Shown: positions 14,905 to 24,545, counted from the stretch's first letter. The stretch: 64,000 nt of DNA from Bog-473 sp963824195 (GCA_963824195.1 CAWGOJ010000039.1:62001-126000), one strand, 5' to 3'. A program made the numbers and translations. The notes: generated by a model not told the origin, from the sequence alone.

Positions 14905-17683
14905 ATGGCGGACGAAACCAAGCCAGCGGAGGCGGGGCCGTCGTCGGGCCCGAGCCGCCGTCCTCGAGGCCAGCGTCCGAGTCGCGGCCGCCCAGCATCG
15001 ACTCGGCTCGAGCGCCGGCTGGGTCATCGCCAGCCATCAACGCCTACTCCGCGGCGCTCGCCCTGGCAACCGTCAGCGCTCGTCCTGCGCGGCCCTCTCC
15101 ACGGTGCAGGACCCGTGCGGGTCTTGATCCCCCAACCGGCGATGTTCGCCGTGGTCTGCGCGGTGTGGGCGGCCGCTGCTCTGGGCACCGGTCTCGCTCC
15201 ACCATCGCGGCAACACGTATCCTCGTCGTCGCTCGACGCCGTGCCGATTGCTCCTCGGCCTGGTGTTCCTGTCTCCGACTGCTCGTCCTTGCCTGCGTCT
15301 GCGCTGAGGCCTTCGTCTTCTTCGTCCTCCGCAGGCAGGCTCTGCTACAAGGTCGTGCTTCAACGTGGCCTCAGGCGGGCTGAGCGCGGCCGTGTCCGGC
15401 AGGTGGTCTTCCGGGAGATCCTGGGAGCACACGGCCCCGTCAGCCTCCGGGGCTGGGCGGCGGCGGTGGCCGCCCTATGCACGTCTGCGATCATGATGGC
15501 CGTGACCGTGCGGATCGTGGTGAGGCTGCACGGTCAAACTGCTGAGCGTCGAACAGGATCCCAGCTCGCAACGCAGGCCTTGCTGACGGGGGCAAGCATC
15601 TGCCTGGCGATCGTGGTGCTCGACGCCGCATGGTTGGACCCGTGGGCGACCGTGCCGGTCTCTCTGGTCGGGGTCCTGATCATCGTGGCGTACAGGGGAT
15701 ACACCCGCCTGTCCCTCCGCTTCGCCTCGCTCCAGCGCCTCTACGACTTCAGCCGGGCGCTGGGTACGGCGAACCTGGAGCCGTCGTCCATGAGCATGGA
15801 CGTGCTGCGTCAGGTGTGCACGGTCATGCGGGCTCGACGGGCGCAACTGGTCCTGGCCGAACCGTCCGGCATCCCGCGCCGGATCTCACTGGACGATCAC
15901 GGGCCTTCAGGGGTCGAACCGATCAACCTCAACGAATCGTCGTTCGTCACCCAAGCGATCGAGAGCGGCATGCGTCCCTTCACAGCAGTACACGCCGCAG
16001 CGACAGCAGCAGCTACGACCCGATCGCCGGGAGATACCGTCCATGCCATCGTGGCACCGCTCATGAACGAGAACACGGCGATCGGGGCCATCGTCGCCCT
16101 GGATCGCGACGAGGAGCTCGACGGCTTCGACGACGATGACCTCCGCCTCTTCGAGGCACTCGTGGCACACGCCAGTGCCAACCTCGAACGTGCCCGCCTG
16201 GTCGAAGAGCTGCGGTTCGAGGTCGACAGCAAGTCCCACCAGGCGACGCACGACATGCTCACCGGACTCCCCAACCGCATGCTGTTCCTCAGCCGCGCCA
16301 CGACTGCCATCAACGAGAGCGGGGGCGTCGCCATCGTCCTGCTCGACCTTGACCGCTTCAAGGACGTCAACGACACACTGGGCCATGCGATCGGAGACCG
16401 GCTGCTCTGCGAAGTGTCCGAGCGGCTGCTGCGCGCGGTCGGCGAGCAGGCCACCGTGGCACGTCTCGGAGGTGACGAGTTCGCCCTGGTGATCGCGGAC
16501 GTCACCGAAGCCGAGCGGGCGATTGCCATCGTCAACGAGCTCAACGCCGAGCTGTCACGCCCGATTGAGATGGATGGGCTGACGCTCGCCGTGACGGCCA
16601 GCGCCGGCATCGCACTGGCTCCTGAGCACGGTGACGACGTGGCGCTGCTCCTCCAGAGGGCGGACATCGCCATGTACCTGGCCAAGGAGCGACGGAGCAC
16701 GGTCGAGGTGTACTCGGTCGAACATGACCGGAGCATGCGTCGCTGGCTCATGCTGGTCGGCCTGTTGACCCATGCCCTCCAGACCAGGACCGAGCTGAGC
16801 GTGATGTATCAGCCGATCGCCGACGTCCGGTCTCGCAAGATCGTCCAGGTCGAGGCGTTGGCCCGTTGGAACCATCCCGTGCACGGAGCGATTCCCCCGG
16901 AAGAGTTCATCGGGATCGCCGAGCAGATGGGCATGATCAGCCAGATCAGCGACTTCGTCCTCTCCGAGGCCTGTGCCCAATTGGCGGAGTGGCGTCAGGC
17001 GGGAATCGACATCGGGCTCGCGATCAACGTCTCCGGCCGCGAGTTCGCCGACGGCAGCCTCGTCGATCGGGTCGCCAGACACCTTCGGGATCACGACCTC
17101 CCGCCCAGACGTCCTGACGCTCGAAGTGACCGAGACGGAGGTCATGGCGGACCTCACGCAGGCAACCTTGGTCCTCGACCAATTGGCCGACCTGGGCATC
17201 CGGATCGGGATCGACGACTACGGGACCGGCTACTCGTCGCTGGCCTATCTGCATCGCCTTCCGGTCCAGGAACTGAAGATCGACCGCTCCTTCGTGACCA
17301 ACCTCCCCAACGAGATGAGCAACCGCATCATCGTTCGCTCGTCCATCGCCATGGCGCATTCCCTCGGGCTCAGCGTCGTGGCCGAGGGCGCCGAGGACGA
17401 GGTCACGTGCGCGATGCTGGCCGACGCAGGATGTGACCAGATTCAGGGCTACTACCTGTCCAAGCCCAAGGGTCCGGAGGAGCTCCAGGAATGGCTCTTG
17501 CAGAGGCGCATCCCTCGAGTTCGCGCCCCGGCATCCCGATTCGGGGTTCGTCCGAGCGACGAGCTCCTGGTGCTCCTCCCGCGGGGCCGGGATCAGCTGA
17601 GCCACAGTCTCTGGCACGCCGGCGTCCCGGAGACCGCCGCTGGGTCTCCGACGAGCTGCCGACGCCGATTGCCGCTCGGGTAA
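14905..17683 (+). pseudogene. Membrane GAF-GGDEF-EAL protein (cyclic-di-GMP turnover), frameshifted
   Basis: The likely start is ATG 14905. The membrane part (about 15.0-15.7 kb) is scattered over three frames, with hydrophobic blocks such as AYSAALALATVSALVL and PAMFAVVCAVWAAAAL. From about 15.4 kb one frame carries two more membrane segments, a GAF-like domain, GGDEF (ARLGGDEFALVIADV) and the first half of EAL (VQVEALARWNHP). A single extra base near 17107 moves the second half (LEVTETEVMADL, IDDYGTGYSSLAYLH, LKIDRSFV) to another frame, ending at 17683. Removing that A restores a continuous EAL domain. An intact protein could make and/or break cyclic-di-GMP, and active-site residues look conserved. 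The breaks may be sequencing errors rather than true decay. Confidence 0.8.
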
Positions 17684-18013
17684 TCTTCGGGTAATCCTCG
17701 CCACTGAGTCTCTGGCGGGAGATTCGCCGGAAAGGCCATCCGGCCGGCGAAATTTCACGAAACTCTTCCGGTCCCGACTTCGAGCCGCCCAGACGCCCCT
17801 GAACGCCGCAAATCGTTCCTAGACGGGGGTCTCGGATGCACGCCGAACCGGGCCGATTCCCTGCCGGTCAGTTGACAACAACGGCGCAAATATTGGTTGC
17901 AATCCGGTTGCAGCATCGGCGAGACTATTGGGCGCGGGGAATGGAGGGCGCCGGTAGCACGGTGTTGAGCCCTCACATTCCCCACCGGTACCGAAGGTCG
18001 AAGGAGGTGGGAG
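17684..18013. other. Non-coding stretch between the GGDEF-EAL gene and the 44-codon ORF
   Basis: 330 bp with lower GC than the surroundings. It holds a doubled TCGGGTAATC at about 17678-17697, a strong hairpin (see the terminator entry), a TTGACA hexamer near 17873 with no convincing -10, a direct repeat GGTTGCA-atcc-GGTTGCA near 17895-17912, and the strong Shine-Dalgarno GGAGGTGGGAG ahead of 18014. No long open frame with plausible coding character was found. Confidence 0.5.
17723..17751 (+). terminator. Hairpin downstream of the GGDEF-EAL gene
   Basis: TTCGCCGG (17723-17730) pairs with CCGGCGAA (17744-17751) around a 13-base loop that itself contains GGCC. Only a short ATTT follows, so intrinsic termination would be weak. 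Placed 40 bp after the gene's stop. Confidence 0.4.
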
Positions 18014-18148
18014 ATGATGAGCGAGTTCAATCGAAGGTCGGCTAATCCAGCGGCTCGAGCCGCAATGAATAAGGCCATCATCGCACCATTTCGTATCGGT
18101 ACGGGGTGTTGCGATGTGAGGTATCGACACGGCGGGTCGCCGCCTTGA
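18014..18148 (+). CDS. 44-aa small peptide of unknown function
   Basis: The ORF opens ATG-ATG-AGC after AAGGAGGTGGGAG, one of the strongest Shine-Dalgarno sites in the window. Composition: basic N-terminal half (EFNRRSANPAARAAMNKA), hydrophobic centre IIAPFRIG, adjacent cysteines in GTGCCDVRYR, and a His-Gly-Gly end. It has more A and T than its neighbours. A hairpin with seven T residues overlaps its stop, as expected of a short separate transcription unit. A damaged MFS exporter gene follows 130 bp downstream. It could be a secreted or modified peptide, a regulatory leader, or chance. Because indels are frequent in this stretch, the C-terminus may be misread. Confidence 0.45.
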   Translation: MMSEFNRRSANPAARAAMNKAIIAPFRIGTGCCDVRYRHGGSPP

Positions 18149-18159
18149 GCGATTTTTTT
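18131..18159 (+). terminator. Intrinsic terminator at the end of the 44-aa ORF
   Basis: GGCGG-GTCG-CCGCC forms a perfect 5-bp stem with a four-base loop (18131-18144); a run of seven T residues follows at 18153-18159. The eight-base gap between stem and T-run weakens the call. It is the best T-tract terminator seen in the window. Confidence 0.5.
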
Positions 18160-18279
18160 GGTTTTCGCGGAGGCGGCGCCCGCCGTTTGTCGCGCCTCGA
18201 GCCTGACGAGGGCGCAGATGGATCCTGAGTGGGGAATCGGCGTGACGTCTCATGACGAGGGGGCAGGGCGGTACAGGCC

Positions 18280-19589
18280 ATGAGGATTCGTAGTCGGGGT
18301 CAGCACCGGCGGCGACTCGGGCGTCCATTTGCCCGCCTCTGGGTGGGTTTTGCCCTCGCGAGCTCTGGCGACGGATTCGCCTACGGCGCCGTGCCACTCC
18401 TGGCGGTCGTCGTCAATCCGCATCCGCTGGCGGTTTCTGCCGTCGCCGCCGCGGACAGTCTTCCCTGGCTGCTGGTGGCGCTGCCCGCCGGCGCACTTCG
18501 CGGACCGGTTCGAACGAGGGTCCGTTATGGCCCTCGCGAACATCTTCAGTGCCATCGCGATCCTCGGCGCGCGACTCCTGGTCGCGACCGGCAGCATGAC
18601 GCTGCCGCTCCTGATCCTCATCGTGCTGGTCAACGCTGCGGCGCCGGGCGATCTACTACTCGTCACTTCAGGCCATGGTTCCCGACCTCGTCAAATCCGA
18701 TGCCCTCGAGCGCGCCAACGGAGTCCTGACGGGTACCGAAGCGGGCACTGAACACCTGGCGGGCCCGGTGGTCGGAACCATCGCTCTTCGCGGCCAGCAA
18801 GGCGGTGCCATTCCTTGCCGACGCGATCTCGATGCTCGTTGTCGTGCATCCCCTTCGTCAGGTTCCGGTCAAAGGCCTCGGTACCCTCCGAGTCCTCCAC
18901 ATCGATCTGGGAGGGCGTACGGCTCCTGTTTGCCGACCGCCGCCTGCGCGTCCTTGTCGTGATGGTCGCCTCCCTCTCTCGTTCTCCAGGGCATGGAAGG
19001 CGGCGTTCTCGTGCTCCTGGCAACCACCAAGTGGGGCGTCCGGGAGGGCGCCTACGGCCTCTTCCTCGCCGCGGCCGCGCGTCGGGAACCTCCTAGGGAG
19101 CGCCCTGGCGGACGGCCAGGTGAGGCGCTTCGGAAGTGCCCGTACTCTCATCGGTGCCGCGGTCGTCTCAGGCGTCGGCTATCTGATCATGGCCTCGGCG
19201 AACAGTTGGGTCTTGGCCGCCCCCGCCTTTGCCTCGTGGGTGTCGCGGTCACCGTCATCACCGTCGTCGCGATCTCGCTCCGCCAGCGGCTGACTCCCCC
19301 CCATCTCATGGGACGAGTGGGCAGTGCCTGGCGCGGCCTCGTGTGGGGCGCTGCGCCGGTGGGCGCGCTCGCGGCCGGGAGCCTGGCGACGATCGGTGGG
19401 CTGCGGTTGCCGCTGGTGCTGGCGGGAGTGCTGCAGTGCGTGGTGGCGGTCGTGTTCGCCCGCCCGCTCCTCAGGAGCACCCGAGACGACGATCCGCCGG
19501 ACAGGCCAGAGCGGAGGCCGGAAAGCACGTTGTCGAGCCTTCCGGCGGCGGCACAGAGTCCTCGGTCGGGCAACGTCGACCCAGAGTGA
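18280..19589 (+). pseudogene. MFS transporter (DHA3-like), broken by several indels
   Basis: Joining pieces from all three frames gives one MFS permease: RLWVGFALASSGDGFAYGAV, then LPAAHFADRFERG (motif A loop), SLQAMVPDLVKSDALERANG, VPFLADAISMLVV, then WEGVRLLFADRRLRVLVV, then VLVLLATTKWGVREGAYGLF, GSALADGQVRRFG, and the end TPPHLMGRVGSAWRGLVWGA. I count about seven frame changes in 1.3 kb, six needing removal of one base and one (near 19232) needing one added. This is a drug/metabolite exporter family in the inner membrane. The protein cannot be made from the sequence as given. Such a density of +1 changes with conserved residues on both sides suggests read errors as much as gene decay. Confidence 0.75.
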
Positions 19590-20290
19590 CGCCCCATCGC
19601 CATCGCCCACCGGGGCGAGCCCGTGGGCGAGCGGGAGAACACCCTGCCGGCCTTCGCCGCGGCGGTGGCGCTCGGGCGCGGACATGGTCGAGCTCGACCT
19701 GCGTCGCACGCAAGGACGGCGAGATCGTGGTGCTGCATGACCAGACGCTCGAGCGGCTGTGGGGCGTGAACAGGTCGGTGGGCGACCTCGACCTGGCCGA
19801 GGTGGCAGACCATCGGAGAGGGCGACCTGCGGATCCCGACGCTTCGCGAGGTGCTGGCTTGCGGTGCAGCTGCCCCTCATGGTCGACTTCACCCGGCGGG
19901 AGGTCGTGGAGGGCGCGCTCGGGGCGCGTGCTGGAGGCCGGCGCCCTGGAGCGCTCGCTGTTCGTCACGGGGAACGTCGAGGCGCTGCGCATGCTCCGCG
20001 GCCTCTCCCCCGAGGCCCGCATCGGCCTGACCTGGGTGGAGGGTCCCGCGCCGCCGCTCGCCCTGCTGGAGGAGCTGGGGGCTGAGTACTGGAACCCGAT
20101 GTTCGGCCTGGTGACGCCCGAGGGGGTGGAGGCGGTGCACCATGCCGGTCTGAAGGTCTCCACGTGGACGGTCGACGAGCCGCAGGACATGGCCCGCGTG
20201 GTCGACGCCGGAGTCGACGCCGTCGTGAGCAACCGGATCGCGGAGCTGGTGGCGTTTCTCCGGCGTGATCAGCGAGTTCGTGAGCGGTGA
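19586..20290 (+). pseudogene. Glycerophosphodiester phosphodiesterase, frameshifted
   Basis: It starts at GTG 19586, overlapping the MFS stop as GTGA. Pieces in different frames read IAIAHRGEPVGERENTLPAF (the HRG...ENT catalytic block), ADMVELDLRRTKDGEIVVLH (metal-binding E-x-D), then RIPTLREVLA, and a long intact end with LKVSTWTVDEPQDMARVVD. Together these make a full GDPD of about 230 residues that would split glycerophosphodiesters into glycerol-3-phosphate and an alcohol. Extra single bases sit near 19596, 19677, 19708, 19815, 19862 and 19926; the last 360 bp are clean. Catalytic residues are conserved, so recent damage or sequencing error is likely. Confidence 0.78.
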
Positions 20291-20370
20291 CGGGCCGCCG
20301 GGGTGGACGGGACGCATCCCGGGCGCAACGGGCCGATAATGGGGGCCGCAGCAGGCCGCAGGGAGGCGCC

Positions 20371-20739
20371 ATGGGAGTCGAGCTCAACCACACGATCGTC
20401 CCGGTCCAGGACAAGGAGGCGTCGGCCGCATTCCTTGCCGAGATCCTCGGCCTCGACCCCCCGAAGCAGTTCGGGCCGTTCCTGTGCGTCGAGACCGCCA
20501 ACGGCGTCAGCCTCGACTACGACGACCGCTGGGCCCCGGAGCGCCATCACTACGCCTTCCTCGTCACCGAGGAGGAGTTCGACGCCATCTTCGCCCGGGT
20601 CACCCAACGCGGCCTCACCTACTGGGCCGACCCCGGCCACCAGCAGGAGAACCGCATCAACAGCCACGGACGCGGCTTCTACTTCGAGGATCCCTCCGGC
20701 CACAACATGGAGGTCCTCACCCGGCCCTACGGCAGCTGA
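20371..20739 (+). CDS. VOC-family (glyoxalase-like) protein
   Basis: 122 aa from ATG 20371, preceded by GGGAGG at good spacing. It has a two-module beta-alpha-beta-beta-beta fold: LNHTIVPVQDKEASAAFLAE at the start, HYAFLVTEEEFDAIF in the middle, and GRGFYFEDPSGHNMEVLTRP at the end, with His and Glu metal-ligand positions (H7, H67, E117 approximately). It is a single-domain member, so the active site forms from a dimer. The reaction is unknown: lyase, dioxygenase and antibiotic-binding roles all occur in this superfamily. A GATAAT hexamer about 30 bp upstream could be its -10. The NYN-like gene follows 11 bp later. Confidence 0.82.
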   Translation: MGVELNHTIVPVQDKEASAAFLAEILGLDPPKQFGPFLCVETANGVSLDYDDRWAPERHHYAFLVTEEEFDAIFARVTQRGLTYWADPGHQQENRINSHGRGFYFEDPSGHNMEVLTRPYGS

Positions 20740-20750
20740 TCCCTGGCGTC

Positions 20751-21116
20751 ATGCTCCTCGTCGATGCAGCCAATGTGATCGGGTCCCGGCCCACGGGCTG
20801 GTGGAAGGACCGACCCGGGGCGGCCCGTACGTTCGTGGAGCGGGTGCGAAATGCGGTGAGAAAGGGACAGCTCACCGAACCCGTCGTCGTGGTCCTCGAG
20901 GGAATGGCATGTGACGGCGCCGAGCCGGGAGTGGCCGACGGGGTCACCGTCATCCATGCGCCTCGCAGTGGGGACGACATGGTTCTCGAGGTCATCGCCG
21001 ATGCCGATGCCGCGGTGACACTCGTCACCGCGGATCGTGCCCTGAGCGAGAAGGCCCGGGATCTGGGGGCCGACGTGGTGAGGCCCGGATGGTTCCTCGG
21101 TCGACTCGACGATTGA
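20751..21116 (+). CDS. NYN/PIN-like domain protein
   Basis: 121 aa. MLLVDAANVIGSRP at the N-terminus resembles the first acidic strand of NYN/PIN-fold nucleases (VDxxNVI); later acidic positions include SGDDMVLEVIADADAAVTLV and TADRALSEKARDLGADVVRP, the standard ending of PIN-like folds where a discriminating TADR strand precedes a helix. A role as a small RNA-directed nuclease is inferred from fold resemblance only. It begins 11 bp after the VOC gene stop and probably shares its transcript. No antitoxin-like partner is adjacent, so a toxin role is not supported. Confidence 0.65.
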   Translation: MLLVDAANVIGSRPTGWWKDRPGAARTFVERVRNAVRKGQLTEPVVVVLEGMACDGAEPGVADGVTVIHAPRSGDDMVLEVIADADAAVTLVTADRALSEKARDLGADVVRPGWFLGRLDD

Positions 21117-21210
21117 CATCGAAAAAGCGCTGTCCTGCGTCGCCCCTGCCGGGCGATGGGTGCATAGGGTGGGGGAGCCGGACCGAACCACCGCACCAGG
21201 AGGGACACTC

Positions 21211-21675
21211 GTGCTGCTCAAGGGCCTGAACCATGTGGCGGTCATCACCAACGACGCGTCTCGCCTGAATGACTTCTACCGGGACGTCTTCGACGCCGAG
21301 ATCCTCCGGGACGGCTCGGAGTTCCCCGAGGGCCAGGGACCACGACTCTCCATCATCAAGGTCGGCGACTGGGCCGAGCTCAACGTGTTCCAGATCGAGG
21401 GGAACTCCGAAGCGGAGCGCCAGACTCCGATGTTCGGTCGAGGGCGCCTCGATCATCTCGCACTTCAGGCGGCGTCGCTCGACGCGTTCGAGAAGATCCG
21501 CGAGCGGCTGATCGCCCGAGGGGCCGCCGACGACTACGTGACGGATTTCGGGCCCATGCTCAGCCTCTTCTTTCGGGATCCCGACGGGCTCGAGTCGGAG
21601 GTCTGCGTGGAGAACCCCGACGCCGTGCCCGGCGTTTACAATCCGCCCGGGACCCGAGCAGCCCGCTACTCGTAG
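21211..21675 (+). CDS. VOC-family dioxygenase/glyoxalase-like protein
   Basis: 154 aa from GTG 21211, with AGGAGGG eight bases upstream. GLNHVAVITNDASRLNDFYR is a typical VOC opening with the first metal histidine; LDHLALQAASLDAFEKIRER holds the second, and LFFRDPDGLESEVCVENPD the terminal glutamate. The intact metal triad suggests an active enzyme; substrate unknown. It is a paralogue type distinct from the VOC protein at 20371, sharing only fold-level features. It is followed 27 bp later by a secreted-protein gene. Confidence 0.8.
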   Translation: MLLKGLNHVAVITNDASRLNDFYRDVFDAEILRDGSEFPEGQGPRLSIIKVGDWAELNVFQIEGNSEAERQTPMFGRGRLDHLALQAASLDAFEKIRERLIARGAADDYVTDFGPMLSLFFRDPDGLESEVCVENPDAVPGVYNPPGTRAARYS

Positions 21676-21702
21676 CCCTCTTCGCCAGGAGTCGATGGCC
21701 CC

Positions 21703-22846
21703 ATGCCGGCATCACGGTGCGCGATCGTCGCGGTCTCGGTCGTCCTGGCGGCCGTCGCGTTCACGGTCGTGCCGTCTTCAGGGATGGCGACGGCCCTCTC
21801 CCCCGGCCCGGTGTTCACACCTTCGACCGTCGCGCAGGCCGGAACGCTACCCCGCGTCTACGTCGTCGGCTCGGCGCCCTGCGGCAGCGGACTGAGGTGC
21901 CTGCAGCTCTGGGAGAGCTCCACCGTCGCGGCCGGTGTCCCGACGACGTTCACCCAGCGCACCATGCCCGTACGGATCGCGCCCAGCCCGTCCCTCGGCC
22001 CGATGGTGAGCCTCGTCTTCGCCAATCAGCAGGATGGCCTGTTCATGACCCGGAGCAGCTTCGACGATCCGACACACATCTACGCAACGACCGATGCCGG
22101 GGAGCGGTGGCGCCCCGTCGATTTCGGCATGTCCGCCGTCACGACGCAGCTCATCGCGTCCGGCAACGTGTTCGACGCCCTGCTGGAGCACTGCACCCGC
22201 ATCAGCACCGGCAACTGCACCGGCTACACCCTCGCCCGATCCGTCGCCGGCTCGACGCACTGGTCGTTCTCCGCCTTCCCGCCCCATGGCGTCCTGCGAC
22301 CACCGGGCGCCAGCGCCGCAATGGGCGCCGCGGGCTCGCAGCTGTGGATCACCTATCGTCGATCCGAAGGCGCCGGTCCCCCAGCTGGCCGAGTCGACGG
22401 GCGGCCGCCCTCCCCGCTTCACCGTCTTTGGCCAGCCCCGCCTGGCGGGCGTCGTCGCGTGTGCCCTCGCCCCCATGGCCGGCAACGTCATCTGGGCCAA
22501 TTGCCCCACCGGCATGATGGTCTCGGAGCTGCGCAGCACCGACGGCGGCCATCGCTTCACCGCCGTCTGGTCGTATGCAGGCACCGGGGGCTTCGCCTTC
22601 GACCCCGTGTCCGCCGAGATCGCCTTCCGGTACCTGGGCATCGAGTCCACCGCCGTCGAGCGAACCACGGACGGTGGCCAGAGCTTCACCGGCGTGGGCA
22701 CCCTTCCGTTCGCCCAAGGATCGGTCACTCGCCTGCTCTTCCTCGACGAGTCCGACGGCTTCGCCCTCGGTTCGACCTCGGCCGGCACCGCAGCCCTGCT
22801 CCAGACGATCGACGGGGGGTCGAGCTGGTCGCCCGTCTCCTTCTGA
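21703..22846 (+). pseudogene. Secreted BNR/sialidase-like repeat protein, one frameshift
   Basis: The ATG at 21703 opens a Sec signal peptide (IVAVSVVLAAVAFTVVPSSG). The mature part has Asp-box-like repeats: IYATTDAGERWRPVDF, ELRSTDGGHRFTAV, VERTTDGGQSFTGVGT and LLQTIDGGSSWSPVSF, typical of BNR/Ycf48-like propellers. The first half (to LWITY) and second half (VDPKAPVPQLAESTGG onward) lie in different frames; one extra base at about 22357 separates them. Restored length is about 380 aa. No catalytic sialidase arginine triad was recognised, so a binding or structural role is as likely as glycan cleavage. It converges on rnj. Confidence 0.75.
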
Positions 22847-22850
22847 CCGT

Positions 22851-22868
22851 CCGGCCGCGGGAGGCCGG
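22851..22868. terminator. Bidirectional hairpin between convergent genes
   Basis: CCGGCC (22851-22856) pairs with GGCCGG (22863-22868) around a six-base loop in the 22-bp gap between the secreted-protein stop and the rnj stop. There is no T-run on either side. Confidence 0.4.
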
Positions 22869-24545
22869 TCAGACCATCAGCACCACCGGCACGATCATGG
22901 GCCGGCGCCGCGTCCGGTCGCCGACGAACTTGCCCAGTGCCTTGCGGGTGTGGCGGCTCAGGACCTCGATATCGTGCGCCCCGTCACGCAGCGCCTTGGT
23001 CACGGCCGCCCCCACTACCTCGCTTGCCTCGCCCAGGAGCTCCTCCGCTTCCGGGGCGTGGACCCAGCCTCGGGTCTCGATGACCGGCGGACAGCTCAAC
23101 GTGCCCTCTTGGCGGTCCACGGTGACGACGACCATCACCACGCCCTCCTCCGCCAGCTTCTTGCGGTCGCGCAGCACCCCGTGCTCAATGTCCCCCACCG
23201 TGCCGTCGACGTAGACGTAGCCGGCGGGCACCTCTCCGTCACGGCTGATCCCTTTGGCGTTGAGTTGGATCACGTCGCCGTCCTCGCACAAGAGCACCTT
23301 GGCCGGGTCGAGACCCATGGAGAGCGCAAGGCGGGCGTGATGCACCATGTGGCGGAACTCGCCGTGCACCGGCACGAAGCACTCCGGGCGGGTCACGTCG
23401 ATGAGCGTCCGGAGCTCCCCCTGGCGGGCGTGCCCGCTGACGTGGACCGCCTCGGCCCCGGAATGCACCACCTCGGCCCCCCGCCGGTGCAGGTCGTCGA
23501 TGACCCGGCCCACGGACCACTCGTTGCCCGGGATCGGATGGGCGCTGATCACCACCACGTCGTCCTCGCCGATGCGGAGCCACCTGTTCTCCCCCGCCGC
23601 CATCAGGGACAGGGCCGACATCGGCTCGCCCTGCGAGCCCGTGGAGATCACGCACACCTCGCCTGGGGGCAGTCCGTCCACCTCCTCGATGTCCACCTGG
23701 GCCCCCTCGGGGATGCTGATGATGCCGAGCCGCGTGCCCAGCTCGACGTTCTTGCCCATGGAGCGCCCGAGCGTGGCCACCTTTCTCCTGTTGGCCACCG
23801 CGGCGTCAATGATCTGCTGGACCCTGTGCATGTGGCTCGCGAAGCAGGCGACCACGATGCGCTTGCCGGACTGGGCCGCGAAGACCCGCCGCAGCGTCAC
23901 CCCCACCGTGGACTCCGACTCGGTGAAGCCGGGCTCCTCGGCGTTGGTGGAGTCCGACAGGAGGAGCCGGATCCCCTCGGTCCGGGCCAACTCCCCCATA
24001 CGTGGCATGTCCGTACGCCGTCCGTCGACTGGCTGCAGGTCGAGCTTGAAGTCCCCCGAGTGCAGGATCACTCCCTGGGGCGTGTGGAAGGCGATCGCCA
24101 TGGCCTCGGGCACCGAATGCGTCACCGGGATGAACTCCACGTCGCAGGCGCCGATCCGCACCCGCTCCCCGTCGGCCACCGACACGAAGCGAGTCTTGTC
24201 CGCCAGCCCGGCCTCTTCGATCCGGTGCCGCGCCAGGCCGACGGTCAGCTCGGAGCCGTAGATCGGGGCGCTCAGCTCGCGCAGCAGGTAGGCCAACCCC
24301 CCGGTGTGGTCCTCGTGGCCGTGGGTGAGCACGATCCCGTCCACTCGGTCCTTGCGGTCCTGCAAATAGGTGAACTCGGGCAGCACCAGGTCGATGCCCG
24401 GCATGTCCGGCTCGGGGAACATGATCCCGCAGTCGAGGATGACGATGCGCCCCTCGACCTCGATGCAGGCGCAGTTCCGGCCGATCTCGCCCAGTCCGCC
24501 GAGGAAGACGACCCGGACGGGCTTCGGTTTGCCGCGCTCAGCCAA
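22869..24545 (-). CDS. rnj: Ribonuclease J
   Basis: 558 aa, the usual size. A metallo-beta-lactamase/beta-CASP nuclease with HGHEDHTGG (zinc ligands), THSVPEAMA, HSGDFKLD, LLLSDSTNAEEPG and a beta-CASP block GSQGEPMSALSLMA with SGHARQGEL. It has both 5'-3' exonuclease and endonuclease activity in mRNA decay and rRNA maturation. The start is TTG at 24545, overlapping the dapA 3' end by 8 bp; the open frame continues far upstream but homology begins here (PVRVVFLGGLGEIGRN). The dapA-rnj pairing is common in Actinobacteriota. With pnp in the same window it covers the major RNA decay enzymes. Confidence 0.95.
   Translation of the reverse strand: MAERGKPKPVRVVFLGGLGEIGRNCACIEVEGRIVILDCGIMFPEPDMPGIDLVLPEFTYLQDRKDRVDGIVLTHGHEDHTGGLAYLLRELSAPIYGSELTVGLARHRIEEAGLADKTRFVSVADGERVRIGACDVEFIPVTHSVPEAMAIAFHTPQGVILHSGDFKLDLQPVDGRRTDMPRMGELARTEGIRLLLSDSTNAEEPGFTESESTVGVTLRRVFAAQSGKRIVVACFASHMHRVQQIIDAAVANRRKVATLGRSMGKNVELGTRLGIISIPEGAQVDIEEVDGLPPGEVCVISTGSQGEPMSALSLMAAGENRWLRIGEDDVVVISAHPIPGNEWSVGRVIDDLHRRGAEVVHSGAEAVHVSGHARQGELRTLIDVTRPECFVPVHGEFRHMVHHARLALSMGLDPAKVLLCEDGDVIQLNAKGISRDGEVPAGYVYVDGTVGDIEHGVLRDRKKLAEEGVVMVVVTVDRQEGTLSCPPVIETRGWVHAPEAEELLGEASEVVGAAVTKALRDGAHDIEVLSRHTRKALGKFVGDRTRRRPMIVPVVLMV

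Noticed and set aside
17090..17115. Programmed ribosomal frameshift in the EAL domain
   Set aside because: No slippery heptamer, stimulatory hairpin or Shine-Dalgarno-like stimulator was seen; neighbouring genes carry the same kind of random +1 break.
20751..21116. Toxin of a PIN-type toxin-antitoxin pair
   Set aside because: No antitoxin-sized gene with a DNA-binding fold adjoins; the neighbours are VOC enzymes.
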